64,000 nucleotides of DNA, taken from Paludibacterium paludis. Its GTDB lineage: Bacteria; Pseudomonadota; Gammaproteobacteria; Burkholderiales; Chromobacteriaceae. Shown here in pieces: positions 27,940 to 37,570 of this stretch. Made by a program: the position numbers and the translations under genes. The notes under the pieces are model-generated. The model was not told the DNA's origin. It was given only the letters and a program-made list of their open reading frames with translations, and ran no database searches. Numbering within the stretch: the stretch's first letter is position 1; each line of letters starts with the position of its first letter. The stretch lies in assembly GCF_018802605.1 (NCBI RefSeq), contig NZ_CP069161.1, positions 868,001 through 932,000 of the forward strand, in the 5' to 3' direction.

Positions 27940-29163
27940 TCAGGTTTGCACCGTGCCGGAATGCCCGGCGAGGATGGCGCGCACCGGCCGGGTCTGCAGG
28001 GCGACGGCGGTCAACGTGGCGATGGCGCAGGCGCTCCACAGCACCGAGCCGCCCCAGCTGCCGTAAATGAACGTTCCCAGGGCCGGGGCATAGATGGTGC
28101 GACCCGACCAGACCGCGGTGTACAGACCCAGATAGCGTCCGCGCAGCCGGTTTTCCGAACGCATCATCACCAGTTGCGAAAACACCGGCGAGATCAGCAG
28201 CTCCCCGACCGTCACGGTGATCGCCATCAACACCGCGAACAGCGGCCCCTGGCCCGCCAGCAGCCACAGATAGCCCAGACCGTTGAAGAGCACGCCGGCC
28301 GCGGCGCCGGCGCCAAGCCCCCAGCGCATCACCCGCCGCGCGACGGGAAGCTGGAACAGCACCACCATCGCGCCATTGATCGTGAAAAGATACCCCAGCC
28401 ATTGGGGCGGCAAGTGGTAGCGGTCCTTGAGGAACAGCCCCACGCTGGAATACATCTGGTCGAAAATGGCGATGGTGATCATCAGGCTTGCCATCAGCCA
28501 CAGAAAAGCCGGGTCGCGCCAAGGACTGCCGGTGCCGTGTGCCGGACTATCCTGCCGGCGGCGCGGTTCGGGCAGGGCCGAGTTTCCCCGGTAGGCCAGT
28601 GCCAGCCACAGTGCGCCAAGCAGGCTTGCCGCGCCGTTGCTGGCATACACCCACTGGTAGCCGTGCGCGGCGATCAGGCCACCGGTGACGCCGCTGAGCG
28701 CGACCCCCAGGTTGGTGGCGATGCGCAGCATGCCCTGAGCGACAGGCCGGCGGGCATCGGGACAGGGCTCCAGGGCGAGCCGCTGGTTGACCGGCCGGAA
28801 CGCGCCGTCGCTGAAGCCCGAGATGACCAACAAGGGAAGAAACAGCCACAAGGGCAAAGGCAGGAACATCGCCAGCATGGACAGCGCCGAGACGGCCATG
28901 AAGGCCTTGGCCAGCGCCGTGGCGGAAACGCGGTCGGACAGCGCGCCCCCCAGGTAGGCGCCGCTCAATGCGCCGACGCCGTAGGCCGAGACCAGAAAAC
29001 CGATCCAGCGGTAGTCGATACCGTAGCGTTCGTGCAGATAGAGCGGAAGAAACAGTTTGGCCATGCCTCCGGCATTGTTGAGCAGGCAGGCGACCAACTG
29101 GATGTAAACAGTGCGCGGCAACGAACGGTAGGGAGCCAGAAGCCGGGCGGTGGCAGGTTTCAC
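27940..29163 (-). CDS. MFS transporter (MdtH-like)
   Basis: A 407-aa, 12-helix MFS protein. LFLPLYLHERYGIDYRWIGFLVSAYG (helix 1-2) and the loop motif GGALSDRVSATAL resemble MdtH-type exporters; specificity is unknown. It has a GTG start at 29163 (MKPATARLL). It lies between the TesA-type esterase gene (70 bases upstream) and udk (81 bases downstream) on one strand, so the three may share a transcript. Confidence 0.82.
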   Translation of the reverse strand: MKPATARLLAPYRSLPRTVYIQLVACLLNNAGGMAKLFLPLYLHERYGIDYRWIGFLVSAYGVGALSGAYLGGALSDRVSATALAKAFMAVSALSMLAMFLPLPLWLFLPLLVISGFSDGAFRPVNQRLALEPCPDARRPVAQGMLRIATNLGVALSGVTGGLIAAHGYQWVYASNGAASLLGALWLALAYRGNSALPEPRRRQDSPAHGTGSPWRDPAFLWLMASLMITIAIFDQMYSSVGLFLKDRYHLPPQWLGYLFTINGAMVVLFQLPVARRVMRWGLGAGAAAGVLFNGLGYLWLLAGQGPLFAVLMAITVTVGELLISPVFSQLVMMRSENRLRGRYLGLYTAVWSGRTIYAPALGTFIYGSWGGSVLWSACAIATLTAVALQTRPVRAILAGHSGTVQT

Positions 29164-29233
29164 AAGGACTTTCGCGGTCTGATAATTGTAATATATGTCA
29201 CGATAACATGAACGTTGTTGTCATCTCCCGGTA

Positions 29234-29818
29234 TTACCGCAGCGGAAGCCGCGCCCGGACGTTGCGCATCATGCGCGGCTGGGCGGCGGCGGTTGGGTGG
29301 ATTCCGTCGGACTGGAACTGGGACAGGTCGGCCGCGAAGCCTTCCACGAGCAGGGGAACCCAGGCGGTAGAGTACTGTCTGGCCAGTTGGCGATAGACAT
29401 CGGTGAAACGGCGGGTATAGTCTGGGCCGTAATTGGGCGGCAGGGCCATGCCCACCAGCACGACTTTCGCGCCCGATGCCCGGCTGGCCCGGATCATCGC
29501 GGCCAGATTGGTTTTCATGTCGGTAAGCGGCAGGCCACGCAGCCCGTCGTTGCCGCCCAGTTCGAGCACCACGATATCGGGGCGGTGGGCCGACAGCGCT
29601 TCGGGCAGCCGGGCAAGACCGCCCGCCGTGGTTTCGCCGGACAGGCTGGCGTTGATCACCCGGTGCGCGGGCCCCAGTTCTTTCTGCAGCAGCGCGACCC
29701 AGCCTTCCGCCGGACGCAGCCCGTACCCGGCGGACAGGCTGTCGCCGAACACCAGTACGGTCGAGCCGTGCGCGGCAAGGCCGATCAGGGACAGCAAAAG
29801 GAAAGCGAGTTTCTTCAT
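29234..29818 (-). CDS. tesA: TesA-type SGNH esterase/lysophospholipase (periplasmic)
   Basis: A 194-aa GDSL hydrolase with a signal peptide (KKLAFLLLSLIGLAAHGS). Block I GDSLSAGYG (catalytic Ser), block III GGNDGLRG and block V DGIHPTA (catalytic Asp and His) are intact. E. coli TesA, the best-known member, cleaves acyl-CoA and lysophospholipids in the periplasm. ATG at 29818 with GAGGAT upstream. Its start codon overlaps that of the divergent ybbA, the same gene pairing as in E. coli. Confidence 0.92.
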   Translation of the reverse strand: MKKLAFLLLSLIGLAAHGSTVLVFGDSLSAGYGLRPAEGWVALLQKELGPAHRVINASLSGETTAGGLARLPEALSAHRPDIVVLELGGNDGLRGLPLTDMKTNLAAMIRASRASGAKVVLVGMALPPNYGPDYTRRFTDVYRQLARQYSTAWVPLLVEGFAADLSQFQSDGIHPTAAAQPRMMRNVRARLPLR

Positions 29819-30524
29819 GACGGCATCCTCGGTGAGCGAACCGGACAAGACGATCGTGTTGGCCGCGCGCGGCCTGGCCAAGAGCATCGATTTTCACGGC
29901 GAGCACCTGACCATCCTGCGCTCAGCGGATCTGACCCTTGCCCGCGGTGAAAGCCTGGCGATCGTCGGCGCTTCCGGATCGGGAAAGTCTACTCTTTTGT
30001 CCTTGCTCGCGGGACTGGATTATCCCTCGAACGGCGAGGTGATGCTGCTGGGCCAGCCGCTTTTCGAGCTTTCCGAGGATCAGCGCGCCAGACTGCGGCG
30101 CGACAGGGTCGGTTTCGTTTTTCAGAACTTTCAGTTGCTTCCCCAGTTGTCCGCCCTGGAAAACGTCATGCTCCCTCTCGAGCTCGCGGGCCGGAAAGAC
30201 GCGCGCCAGAGCGCGCTCGCGATGATGGAGCGCGTGGGGCTGTCCCACCGGCTGCGGCATTTTCCGCGCCACCTCTCCGGCGGGGAGCAGCAACGGGTGG
30301 CTCTGGCGCGGGCCTTCGTGATCGAGCCGCGCGTCCTGTTCGCCGATGAGCCGACCGGCAATCTCGATCTGGGCAGCGGCCGGCAGATCATCGATCTTCT
30401 GTTTCGTCTCAATGCCGAAGAGGGCACGTCGCTGGTGCTGGTGACCCACGACACGGAGCTTGCCGGCCGCTGCGACGCGATTTGCCGTCTCGTCGACGGA
30501 CAACTGAACGGAGCGGGGCGATGA
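29817..30524 (+). CDS. ybbA: YbbA-type ABC transporter ATPase (LolD/MacB class)
   Basis: A 235-aa ATPase. Walker A GASGSGKST, signature LSGGEQQRVALARA and Walker B VLFADEPTGNLD place it in the LolD/MacB/FtsE class that powers FtsX-type permeases mechanically. ATG at 29817 overlaps the tesA ATG on the other strand (CATG). The end overlaps the permease start (ATGA), so ATPase and permease are translationally coupled. The exported or extracted substrate is unknown. Confidence 0.92.
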   Translation: MTASSVSEPDKTIVLAARGLAKSIDFHGEHLTILRSADLTLARGESLAIVGASGSGKSTLLSLLAGLDYPSNGEVMLLGQPLFELSEDQRARLRRDRVGFVFQNFQLLPQLSALENVMLPLELAGRKDARQSALAMMERVGLSHRLRHFPRHLSGGEQQRVALARAFVIEPRVLFADEPTGNLDLGSGRQIIDLLFRLNAEEGTSLVLVTHDTELAGRCDAICRLVDGQLNGAGR

Positions 30525-33010
30525 CGCGCGGAGTCAATCTGCGGCTGGCGGCGCGCCTGATGCGCCGCGAACTGCGCCTGGGCGAGCTGACATTGCTGGC
30601 GCTGGCGCTGGTCATGGCCGCCACGGCGATCTGCAGCGTGGCGTTCTTTTCCGATCGCGTGCGGGCCGGGCTGAACCAGCGTGCCACCTGGCTGCTGGCC
30701 GCCGACCTGGTGGTCAACGCCGATCAGCCGACGCCTCCTGCCTGGGAGGCCGAGGCGCGCCGCCGGGGCCTGGAAACCGCGCGCTCGGTCACCTTTCCGT
30801 CGATGATCCTGGTGGGCGAGCGCACGGCGCTGACCACCTACAAGGCGGTCGGTCAGGGCTATCCGCTGCGCGGGGAAGTGACACTGGCCGACCGCGGCGG
30901 CCAGATGCGGACCGGACGTTTCAGGCCGAATCCCGGCACGGCCTTTGCCGATACCAGACTGCTTGACCGCCTGGGGGTTCGGCCCGGCGACGTGCTGACC
31001 GTGGGCGGCGCGCGGGTGACCGTGGCGGCCAGGCTGGTGTCCGAGCCGGATGGCGCGATGGATCTGTACAACTTCATCCCGCGCCTGATGCTGGCGGAGG
31101 AGGACCTGCCATCCACCGGTCTCATCCAGACAGGCAGCCGAGCGCGCTATCGCCTGATGGTCTCCGGCGACGGCGAGGCGATCGCCCGTTTCGGCGAGTG
31201 GGTCAAACCGCGCCTGCCGCGCGGCGCCCGGCTGGAGAATGTCGAGGAAGCGCGCCCGGAGGTCCGTTCCGCGATGGGGCAGGCAAGGCGGTTCCTCGGA
31301 CTGACCGCGATGCTGACGGTGGCCTTGAGCGCCGCCGCCGTCGCCATGGCCGTGCGGCGCTATCTGGCGCGCCGCTGGCAGCAGATCGCCGTGCTGCGCT
31401 GCATGGGACTGACGGCGGGCGAGATCATTCTGGTGTTCCTGCTGATTTTCCTCACGGTCGCGCTGGTCTCCGGCGCGCTGGGCACGGGGATGGGCTATGC
31501 GGTGCAGGAGATCATGGCGCGGATGGTCCGGGAATGGACCGGGGATGGCCTGCCGCCGCCGGCGCCTGGCCTGGCCGGAGCGGGTATCATCGCATCCCTG
31601 GTGCTCCTGGCCGGATTCGCTCTGCCGCCGCTGTCGGCGGTGCGCCATGTTTCGCCCATGTCGGTGCTGCGCGACGAGATCCCCGCGACCCCGCCGAGCG
31701 TGCTCGCGCCGTTGCTGGCCGTGACGGCGCTGCTCGGGCTGGCCTCCTGGCTGATCGGCGAAGCCGTCCCCGCCGCATGGCTGATGGGCGGGCTGGCCGG
31801 ATTCCTGGCGGCGGCGGCCGCGCTGTCCTGGGCTCTCGTGCGGCTCGCGCGGCGCCAGAGTGGCGCCTCGACCGTCGGCTGGCGCGCCGGACTCGCCAAC
31901 TTGGCGCGGCGCCCCTGGTTGAGCGTGCTGCAGATGGTCTCGCTGTCCGTCTCGCTGATGGCGTTGCTGACGCTGCTTGTGGTGCGCAACGATCTGATCG
32001 GCGCCTGGCAGCGGAGTCTGCCCGCCGATGCCCCGAATACTTACGTGATCAATCTGCAGGATGGGCAGCGAGCGGCGTTCGTGTCGTTTTTCCGGGAAGA
32101 GGGGCGCCCCGCGCCGGAGATTTCGCCGGCGATCCGGGCGCGTCTGCTGGCCGTCAACGACCGGCCGGTTCGTGCCGGCGATTATGCCGACGAGCGCGCC
32201 CGGCGCCTGATCGAGCGCGAGTTCAACCTGTCGTGGCGCGATACCCTTCCTCCGGGAAACCGGGTCACGGCCGGGCGCTGGTGGGCGCCGGGCGGCCGGG
32301 AGTCGGCGTTTTCGGTGGAGGAGGGGCTGGCGGATACTCTCGGCCTGAAACTGGGCGACCGGCTGCTCTTCGACGTGACGGGCACGCCAGTGGAGGCGAG
32401 GGTGGGAAGTTTGCGCGAAGTTCCCTGGGACAGTTTCCGGGTCAATTTCTTTGTCCTGGCCAATCCGTCCCTGTTCGCCGGCCGATCGGCGAGCTACATG
32501 ACGAGCTTCCGGCTCGACTCCCGCGACCAGGCCTTCGCCGGCCGTCTTCTGGCGAGGTTTCCCACCGTCACGGTGATCGATGTCGATCAGATCCTGATTC
32601 AGGTGCGCGCCATGGTCGACCGTCTGTCTCGGGCCGTCGAACTGATGTTCGGATTATCGTTGCTCGCCGGTGTGCTGGTGTTGTGGGCGGCGCTGGTGGC
32701 ATTGCGAGAATCGCGCCTGACCGATGCGGGTTTGATGCGAACCCTTGGCGCTTCCCGTGGTCAGATACGTACGGTGCTGCTGTCGGAACTGTTGTGGCTG
32801 GGTGCGCTGACAGGGCTGATCGCGGCGCTGGGCGCCATGGTTCTTGGCGCGTTCTCGGCGCGGCAACTGTTCGATTTGCCGCTCTATCTTGACTGGCGGC
32901 TTGTGCCGCTGGGGGTCGCGAGCGGCATGGGCGTCGTGGCATTCGCCGGATGGCCGATCGTCCGCCGGGTGACGCGGACGCCGCCGGCGGTGGTGTTGCG
33001 GTCGTTGTGA
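30521..33010 (+). CDS. ybbP: YbbP-type ABC permease, FtsX family
   Basis: An 829-aa inner-membrane protein with two FtsX modules, as in YbbP. It has an N-terminal helix (LTLLALALVMAATAICSVAFF), a large periplasmic domain, helices at about 260-400, a second periplasmic domain and a C-terminal helix bundle (LMRTLGASRGQIRTVLLSELLWLG). ATG at 30521 overlaps the ybbA stop and has GGAGCGGGG upstream. It pairs with YbbA and, by analogy, works with the adjacent TesA on envelope lipids; that link is inference. Confidence 0.9.
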   Translation: MTRGVNLRLAARLMRRELRLGELTLLALALVMAATAICSVAFFSDRVRAGLNQRATWLLAADLVVNADQPTPPAWEAEARRRGLETARSVTFPSMILVGERTALTTYKAVGQGYPLRGEVTLADRGGQMRTGRFRPNPGTAFADTRLLDRLGVRPGDVLTVGGARVTVAARLVSEPDGAMDLYNFIPRLMLAEEDLPSTGLIQTGSRARYRLMVSGDGEAIARFGEWVKPRLPRGARLENVEEARPEVRSAMGQARRFLGLTAMLTVALSAAAVAMAVRRYLARRWQQIAVLRCMGLTAGEIILVFLLIFLTVALVSGALGTGMGYAVQEIMARMVREWTGDGLPPPAPGLAGAGIIASLVLLAGFALPPLSAVRHVSPMSVLRDEIPATPPSVLAPLLAVTALLGLASWLIGEAVPAAWLMGGLAGFLAAAAALSWALVRLARRQSGASTVGWRAGLANLARRPWLSVLQMVSLSVSLMALLTLLVVRNDLIGAWQRSLPADAPNTYVINLQDGQRAAFVSFFREEGRPAPEISPAIRARLLAVNDRPVRAGDYADERARRLIEREFNLSWRDTLPPGNRVTAGRWWAPGGRESAFSVEEGLADTLGLKLGDRLLFDVTGTPVEARVGSLREVPWDSFRVNFFVLANPSLFAGRSASYMTSFRLDSRDQAFAGRLLARFPTVTVIDVDQILIQVRAMVDRLSRAVELMFGLSLLAGVLVLWAALVALRESRLTDAGLMRTLGASRGQIRTVLLSELLWLGALTGLIAALGAMVLGAFSARQLFDLPLYLDWRLVPLGVASGMGVVAFAGWPIVRRVTRTPPAVVLRSL

Positions 33011-33052
33011 ATGGCGATCCGCGCTGGCGCGCGGAGAGCCTGAAAGGGAGAA

Positions 33053-33595
33053 ATGGACGAAATCGTGCTCAAGGCCATGGCGAAATGGCCGAACACCCCG
33101 GCGGTGTACGGATGGTTACGGCTCGACGCGCGCGGTCAGTGGTGGATTCGCGAAGAACGGCTCGGCAATCCGGCCATGACGGATTTCTTTCACCGCAATT
33201 ACGGCCGTGACAGCGCCGGACGGTTTTATGTCCAGAACGGTCCGCAGCGGGTTTACGTGTCGCTCGATGTCGCCCCGTATGTGGCCAGCCCGGGCGAATC
33301 GGGCTGGCTGACCCTGCCGTGGAGCGAGCAGGACCGGGCGCGCACCGCCTACATGACCCCTGACGGCATGCTGTTTCTCGAATTGGGGGGCGAGCTTGCC
33401 GTCGTCGACGACAGGTGCCTTGCCGGGGTGGTCGCTTCCGGACTTCCCGACTGGGACGGCGACATGCGGCATCTGCCCGCCTGGTTCATCCCCTCCGACC
33501 AGGAGGCGCGTATCCCGCTCTGTCCGGAAACCCTGCCGCGCCTGCTTTCCCAGTACGGGATCATCCGCGAGCCGAAGGCGCAAATCTCCCGTTAA
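33053..33595 (+). CDS. Uncharacterised 180-aa protein following ybbP
   Basis: A soluble protein of about 20 kDa rich in Trp (WLRLDARGQWWIREERL) and with FYVQNGPQRVYVSLDVAPYV. I recall similar proteins in betaproteobacteria, annotated only as unknown function, and cannot name a family number safely. ATG at 33053 with AAGGGAG six bases upstream. It is 42 bases after ybbP and probably the third gene of that operon. The end overlaps the next convergent gene by four bases. Confidence 0.75.
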   Translation: MDEIVLKAMAKWPNTPAVYGWLRLDARGQWWIREERLGNPAMTDFFHRNYGRDSAGRFYVQNGPQRVYVSLDVAPYVASPGESGWLTLPWSEQDRARTAYMTPDGMLFLELGGELAVVDDRCLAGVVASGLPDWDGDMRHLPAWFIPSDQEARIPLCPETLPRLLSQYGIIREPKAQISR

Positions 33596-34779
33596 GCGCC
33601 GGTCCGTACCTGGCGGTTGCGCCCGGCCAGCAGTCCGAAAGCGAGGTCGGCCAGCGACACGACGCCGATCAGGATGCCAAGGCTGTGCCAGCTTCCTGTC
33701 TGGCGGTGAAGCAGTCCCGCGGCCAGCGGGCCGGCCGCCGCCATCAGGTAGCCGATGCCCTGGGCCATGCCGGACAACCGTGCCGCCGCATGGGGAGTCG
33801 GCGAGCGCAGAACGATCAGAGAAAGGGCGAGGCCGAACGCGCCACCCTGTCCGAGCCCCAGGACAACTCCCCAGAGCCAGAGCGAACCGATATCCCCTTC
33901 CAGCACGCCCATGAATCCCGCCAGCGTCAGCAATACCATCAGCGCGATCGCCGCGCACTGATCACGACGCAAATGCGCCAGGGCCGGGGCCGCGAGCGCG
34001 GTCACCATTTGCGACATGACCGACAGGGACATGGCAAACCCGGCATCGACCGGTGCAAGTCCACGGTCGGTGAGAATCGAAGGCAGCCAGCCGAATACGA
34101 TATAGGCGAGGGAGGATTGCAGGCCAAGATAGAGCGTGACCTGCCAGGCCAGCGGGTCGCGCAGCAGCGAACCGGTCGCGGTGACGGTATCGGCGGGCGG
34201 CGCGGCGCGGCGCGTGCTGGGCCACCACGCCAGTGCGGCCAGAAGCGCCGGCACGGCCCAGAACATCAGAGCGGGACGCCAGTCTCCCCCTGCGATATTG
34301 GCCAGGGGAACCGTGGCGCCGGCGGCGAGCGCCGCGCCAAGGCACAAGGCCAGGGTGTACACCCCCGTCATCAGACTGGCCCTGTTCGGGAAGGCGTGCT
34401 TGACAATGCCGGGCAGCAGCACGCCGATGACGCCGATGCTGGCGCCCGCGATCAGCGTGCCGGCGTAAAGTCCGGCGGGGCCCAATAGACTGCGCAGGAC
34501 AATGCCGGCGGCCAGACTGAGCAGGGTGGCGAGAATGACGCGTTCGCCGCCGAAGCGCGCGGCGAGCCTGGGGGCGAGCGGTCCGGCCAGCCCGAGACAG
34601 AGAACCGGCAAGGTGGTCAGCAGACCCGCCGACAGACTGTCCAGACCCGTGTCGCGGCAGACGTCGGCGAGGACCGGAGCCAGGCTGGACAATGCGGGTC
34701 GCAGATTGATGCCGATGAGGATGATGCCCGCCAGCAGAACTCCCGTGGCCCGTCCCGGGTGGCGATGTGATGCGCTCAT
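33592..34779 (-). CDS. MFS transporter, CynX/NimT type
   Basis: A 395-aa, 12-helix MFS protein. GIILIGINLRPALSSLAPVL in helix 1 is the signature of the CynX group (cyanate/nitroimidazole-type transporters), and GLGQGGAFGLALSLIVLRSPT in helix 9-10 agrees. ATG at 34779. It stands alone and is convergent with the unknown gene after ybbP. Substrate unknown. Confidence 0.85.
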   Translation of the reverse strand: MSASHRHPGRATGVLLAGIILIGINLRPALSSLAPVLADVCRDTGLDSLSAGLLTTLPVLCLGLAGPLAPRLAARFGGERVILATLLSLAAGIVLRSLLGPAGLYAGTLIAGASIGVIGVLLPGIVKHAFPNRASLMTGVYTLALCLGAALAAGATVPLANIAGGDWRPALMFWAVPALLAALAWWPSTRRAAPPADTVTATGSLLRDPLAWQVTLYLGLQSSLAYIVFGWLPSILTDRGLAPVDAGFAMSLSVMSQMVTALAAPALAHLRRDQCAAIALMVLLTLAGFMGVLEGDIGSLWLWGVVLGLGQGGAFGLALSLIVLRSPTPHAAARLSGMAQGIGYLMAAAGPLAAGLLHRQTGSWHSLGILIGVVSLADLAFGLLAGRNRQVRTGA

Positions 34780-34881
34780 GAATGTGATGGTTTTATTTTA
34801 TGTAAAGACATATTCTAGCGCAGAACCGTGACGCGAAGCCGGGTGTCGTACTGATACGACATGGGCGGTTGGTCTGTGTAA

Positions 34882-34890
34882 TGGTATTAT
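34882..34890 (+). promoter_or_regulatory. Extended -10 promoter candidate for the mltG operon
   Basis: TGGTATTAT (TGn-TATTAT). It is 46 bases before the mltG ATG and has no clear -35. Confidence 0.4.
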
Positions 34891-34935
34891 CCACCGCAGT
34901 GTATTTTGTCTCTCTGCTCCGGGTTGTCCCCTTCC

Positions 34936-35925
34936 ATGAAAATGTTTGGCCGTCTGGTCCTTGCCACCGTTGTCGCCGCCTTTGCCTGGCTGGCTTTTGT
35001 CGTGCTGATGCCCGTTTCTCCGCCCGAGCCCTCCTGGGTGATCACCGTCGGTCCCAATCGCACGCTGTCGCAGGTCGCCACTTCGCTGGCTGACAAGGGG
35101 CTGGTGCGCAATCGCAACGTGATGGTGGCGCTGGCCCGTCTGGCCGGAACCGACCGCAAGCTCAAGGCTGGCATCTACCGTTTCCATGACGGCGCCTCGA
35201 TGCTCGATATCCTGCGGCGCTTTGCCGAGGGCCGTCCGGACGAAGCCAGCGTGACAATGCTGGAAGGATGGAATTTCCGGCAAATCCGCGAGGCGCTGGC
35301 GCGCAATGCCGATCTGACTCATGCCACGAAAGGCTGGAGCGAGGCTCAGGTCATGACGGCTATCGGAGCCTCGAGCGCCGAAGCCGAGGGATGGCTGTTC
35401 CCCAGCACGTATTTCTTCACGCCGGGCAGTACCGATCTGGATATTTTCAAGCGGGCCTACCAGGCCATGGATGAGCGGCTGGCCGCCGTCTGGCGCGAGC
35501 GCGATCCGGGCCTGCCTTACGCTTCTCCGGTGGATCTTCTGAAAGTGGCGAGCCTGGTTGAAAAGGAGACGTCGCTGGATGCCGACCGGCCGATGGTTGC
35601 CGCCGTGTTCGTGAACCGCCTGCGCATCGGCATGCGGCTGCAGACCGATCCGTCGGTGATCTACGGCATGGGCAGCGCGTTCAATGGCAATCTCACCAAG
35701 CGAGACCTGCAGCGCGATACCCCCTACAATACCTATACCCGTAGCGGGCTGCCGCCGACCCCGATTTCCATGCCCGGCAAAGCCGCGCTGGCCGCGGCAG
35801 CGCATCCGGCCAAGAGCCGCGCGCTGTACTTTGTCGCGCGCGGGGACGGAAGCAGCTACTTCTCCGAGACCCTGGACGAGCACAATAGCGCCGTCCGCCG
35901 TTACATTTTCAAAAAAGGACAGTAA
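34936..35925 (+). CDS. mltG: Endolytic murein transglycosylase MltG
   Basis: A 329-aa inner-membrane lytic transglycosylase that cuts nascent peptidoglycan strands. One N-terminal helix (RLVLATVVAAFAWLAFVVLM), a LysM-like segment, then the YceG catalytic domain: EGWLFPSTYFF, the catalytic Glu in ASLVEKETS, and YNTYTRSGLPPTPIS. ATG at 34936 (MKMFGRL). It heads the mltG-tmk-holB-pilZ-tatD operon, with one base between its stop and the tmk start. Confidence 0.94.
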   Translation: MKMFGRLVLATVVAAFAWLAFVVLMPVSPPEPSWVITVGPNRTLSQVATSLADKGLVRNRNVMVALARLAGTDRKLKAGIYRFHDGASMLDILRRFAEGRPDEASVTMLEGWNFRQIREALARNADLTHATKGWSEAQVMTAIGASSAEAEGWLFPSTYFFTPGSTDLDIFKRAYQAMDERLAAVWRERDPGLPYASPVDLLKVASLVEKETSLDADRPMVAAVFVNRLRIGMRLQTDPSVIYGMGSAFNGNLTKRDLQRDTPYNTYTRSGLPPTPISMPGKAALAAAAHPAKSRALYFVARGDGSSYFSETLDEHNSAVRRYIFKKGQ

Positions 35926-35926
35926 T

Positions 35927-36547
35927 TTGCGCGCCCGTTTCCTCACCCTGGAAGGCATCGACGGTGCCGGTAAAAGCACTCACTTGTCTTTCATCGCCGA
36001 CTGGCTGAAGCGGCAAGGCATCGACGCCGTGTTCACCCGGGAGCCGGGCGGCACGCCGGCGGGCGAGAAGCTGCGCCAGATGCTGCTCGACCGCGACAGT
36101 CGCCTGTCGCTGGATACCGAAACCCTGATGGTGTTCGCCAGCCGCCAGCAGTTGATCGCCGATGTCATACGCCCGGCGCTGGAGGCCGGCCGCTGGGTGG
36201 TGTCCGATCGTTTTACCGATGCGACCTTCGCGTACCAGGGCGGAGGCCGCGGCGTGCCCGAAGAGCGCATCCGCGTGCTGGAAGACTGGGTGCAGCAAGG
36301 GTTGCAGCCTGACCTGACCTTGCTCCTCGATGTTCCGCAAGCGGTCGCGGGCGAGAGGATGGCCGCCTCCCGCGAACTGGATCGCTTCGAAGTGGAGAAG
36401 TCCGATTTCCACCAGCGGGTCCGGGAAGCCTATCTTGCCCGGGCGGCGCGCTATCCGCGGTTTTGCGTGCTGGACGGCACACGCTCCATCGAACGGATCC
36501 AGGCCGATATCGCCGCCGCGCTGGACCGGCTGATCAAGGAGGATTGA
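35927..36547 (+). CDS. tmk: Thymidylate kinase
   Basis: A 206-aa kinase that makes dTDP from dTMP. Walker A FLTLEGIDGAGKST is at the N-terminus, DRFTDATFAYQGGGRG is the DR(Y/F) and lid region, and REPGGTPAGE binds dTMP. It uses a TTG start at 35927 preceded by AAAAAAGGACAG; this is where the family N-terminus falls, and no ATG fits. The stop overlaps the holB ATG (TGATG). Confidence 0.94.
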   Translation: MRARFLTLEGIDGAGKSTHLSFIADWLKRQGIDAVFTREPGGTPAGEKLRQMLLDRDSRLSLDTETLMVFASRQQLIADVIRPALEAGRWVVSDRFTDATFAYQGGGRGVPEERIRVLEDWVQQGLQPDLTLLLDVPQAVAGERMAASRELDRFEVEKSDFHQRVREAYLARAARYPRFCVLDGTRSIERIQADIAAALDRLIKED

Positions 36548-37554
36548 TGCGCTATCCCTGGCAGGTTTCCGACTGGCGCCGCATCGGCACCGAGCGCGAG
36601 CGGCTGCCCAACGCCTGGTTGCTGACAGGTCCGGCCGGGATCGGCAAGCGCGCCTTTGCCGAGTCGCTTGCCGTCTCGCTGCTGTGCGACGAGCCGGGCG
36701 AGGATTTCGTGGCGTGCGGGCGGTGCGAGTCGTGCCGCTGGTTTGCCGCCGGCAATCATCCCGATTACCGCTGCCTGACCCCGGATACCGACGAGGACGA
36801 GGCGCGCGAGGGCAAAGAAGGCAAAAGCGTGCGCAAGCTGCCGGTCATCAAGATCGAGGCGGTGCGAGAAGTGATCGAATTCGCCCATCTGACGTCCCAT
36901 CGCAGCGGACGCCGGGTGATTCTGGTTGCTCCGGCCGAGTCCCTCAATCCCTCCGCGGCCAATGCCTTGCTCAAGATTCTCGAAGAACCGCCCGAAGGCG
37001 TGCTGTTTCTCCTTGTCGCGTACGCCCCCCAGCGGCTGTTGCCGACCATCCGCAGCCGTTGCCGTCCTTTCGCGCTGACCGCGCCGTCCCGCGACGAAGC
37101 GCTGGCCTGGCTTGCCGGCCAGGGCGTGGCCAATCCCGCCGCGGAACTCGCGCACCACGGCGGCGCGCCGCTGTTCGATCACGATCCCCATCTGGCGACC
37201 GTGCGCAAGGGATTTCTCGAGGCGCTCGCCAACCCGAGCATGACCAGCGTGCTGGGGCTGGCCGAGTTGGTGGAGAAAAACAAGCTGCCGCTCTCGGTGG
37301 CGCTTGAATGGCTGCAAAAGTGGCTGGTGGATCTCGCCTCGCTCTCTCTGGCCGGTTCCCTGCGCTACCACCCGGATCTCGAGGGCGTGCTCGTTCCTTT
37401 GGCGCGCCGTGCCGATACGGCCAGGCTGATGCGCTGTCAGGACGCCTTGACGGCGCTCGCGCCGTTCGGCCAGCATACCCTCAACATCCGTCTGCAGCTC
37501 GAAGCTTTGCTGATGGAGTACCTGCGGGTTTTCGCCCGGGCCAATCCGGGCTGA
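36547..37554 (+). CDS. holB: DNA polymerase III delta' subunit
   Basis: A 335-aa clamp-loader subunit. The AAA+ fold is degenerate in its P-loop (GPAGIGKRAFAESLA, Arg in place of Thr/Ser), as in other delta' proteins. The zinc site CGRCESC and the Ser-Arg-Cys finger (RSRCRPF) are present, as is LLKILEEPPEGVLFLLV. Coupled to tmk by start/stop overlap. Confidence 0.94.
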   Translation: MRYPWQVSDWRRIGTERERLPNAWLLTGPAGIGKRAFAESLAVSLLCDEPGEDFVACGRCESCRWFAAGNHPDYRCLTPDTDEDEAREGKEGKSVRKLPVIKIEAVREVIEFAHLTSHRSGRRVILVAPAESLNPSAANALLKILEEPPEGVLFLLVAYAPQRLLPTIRSRCRPFALTAPSRDEALAWLAGQGVANPAAELAHHGGAPLFDHDPHLATVRKGFLEALANPSMTSVLGLAELVEKNKLPLSVALEWLQKWLVDLASLSLAGSLRYHPDLEGVLVPLARRADTARLMRCQDALTALAPFGQHTLNIRLQLEALLMEYLRVFARANPG

Positions 37555-37570
37555 ATCGGAGAATATCGCC

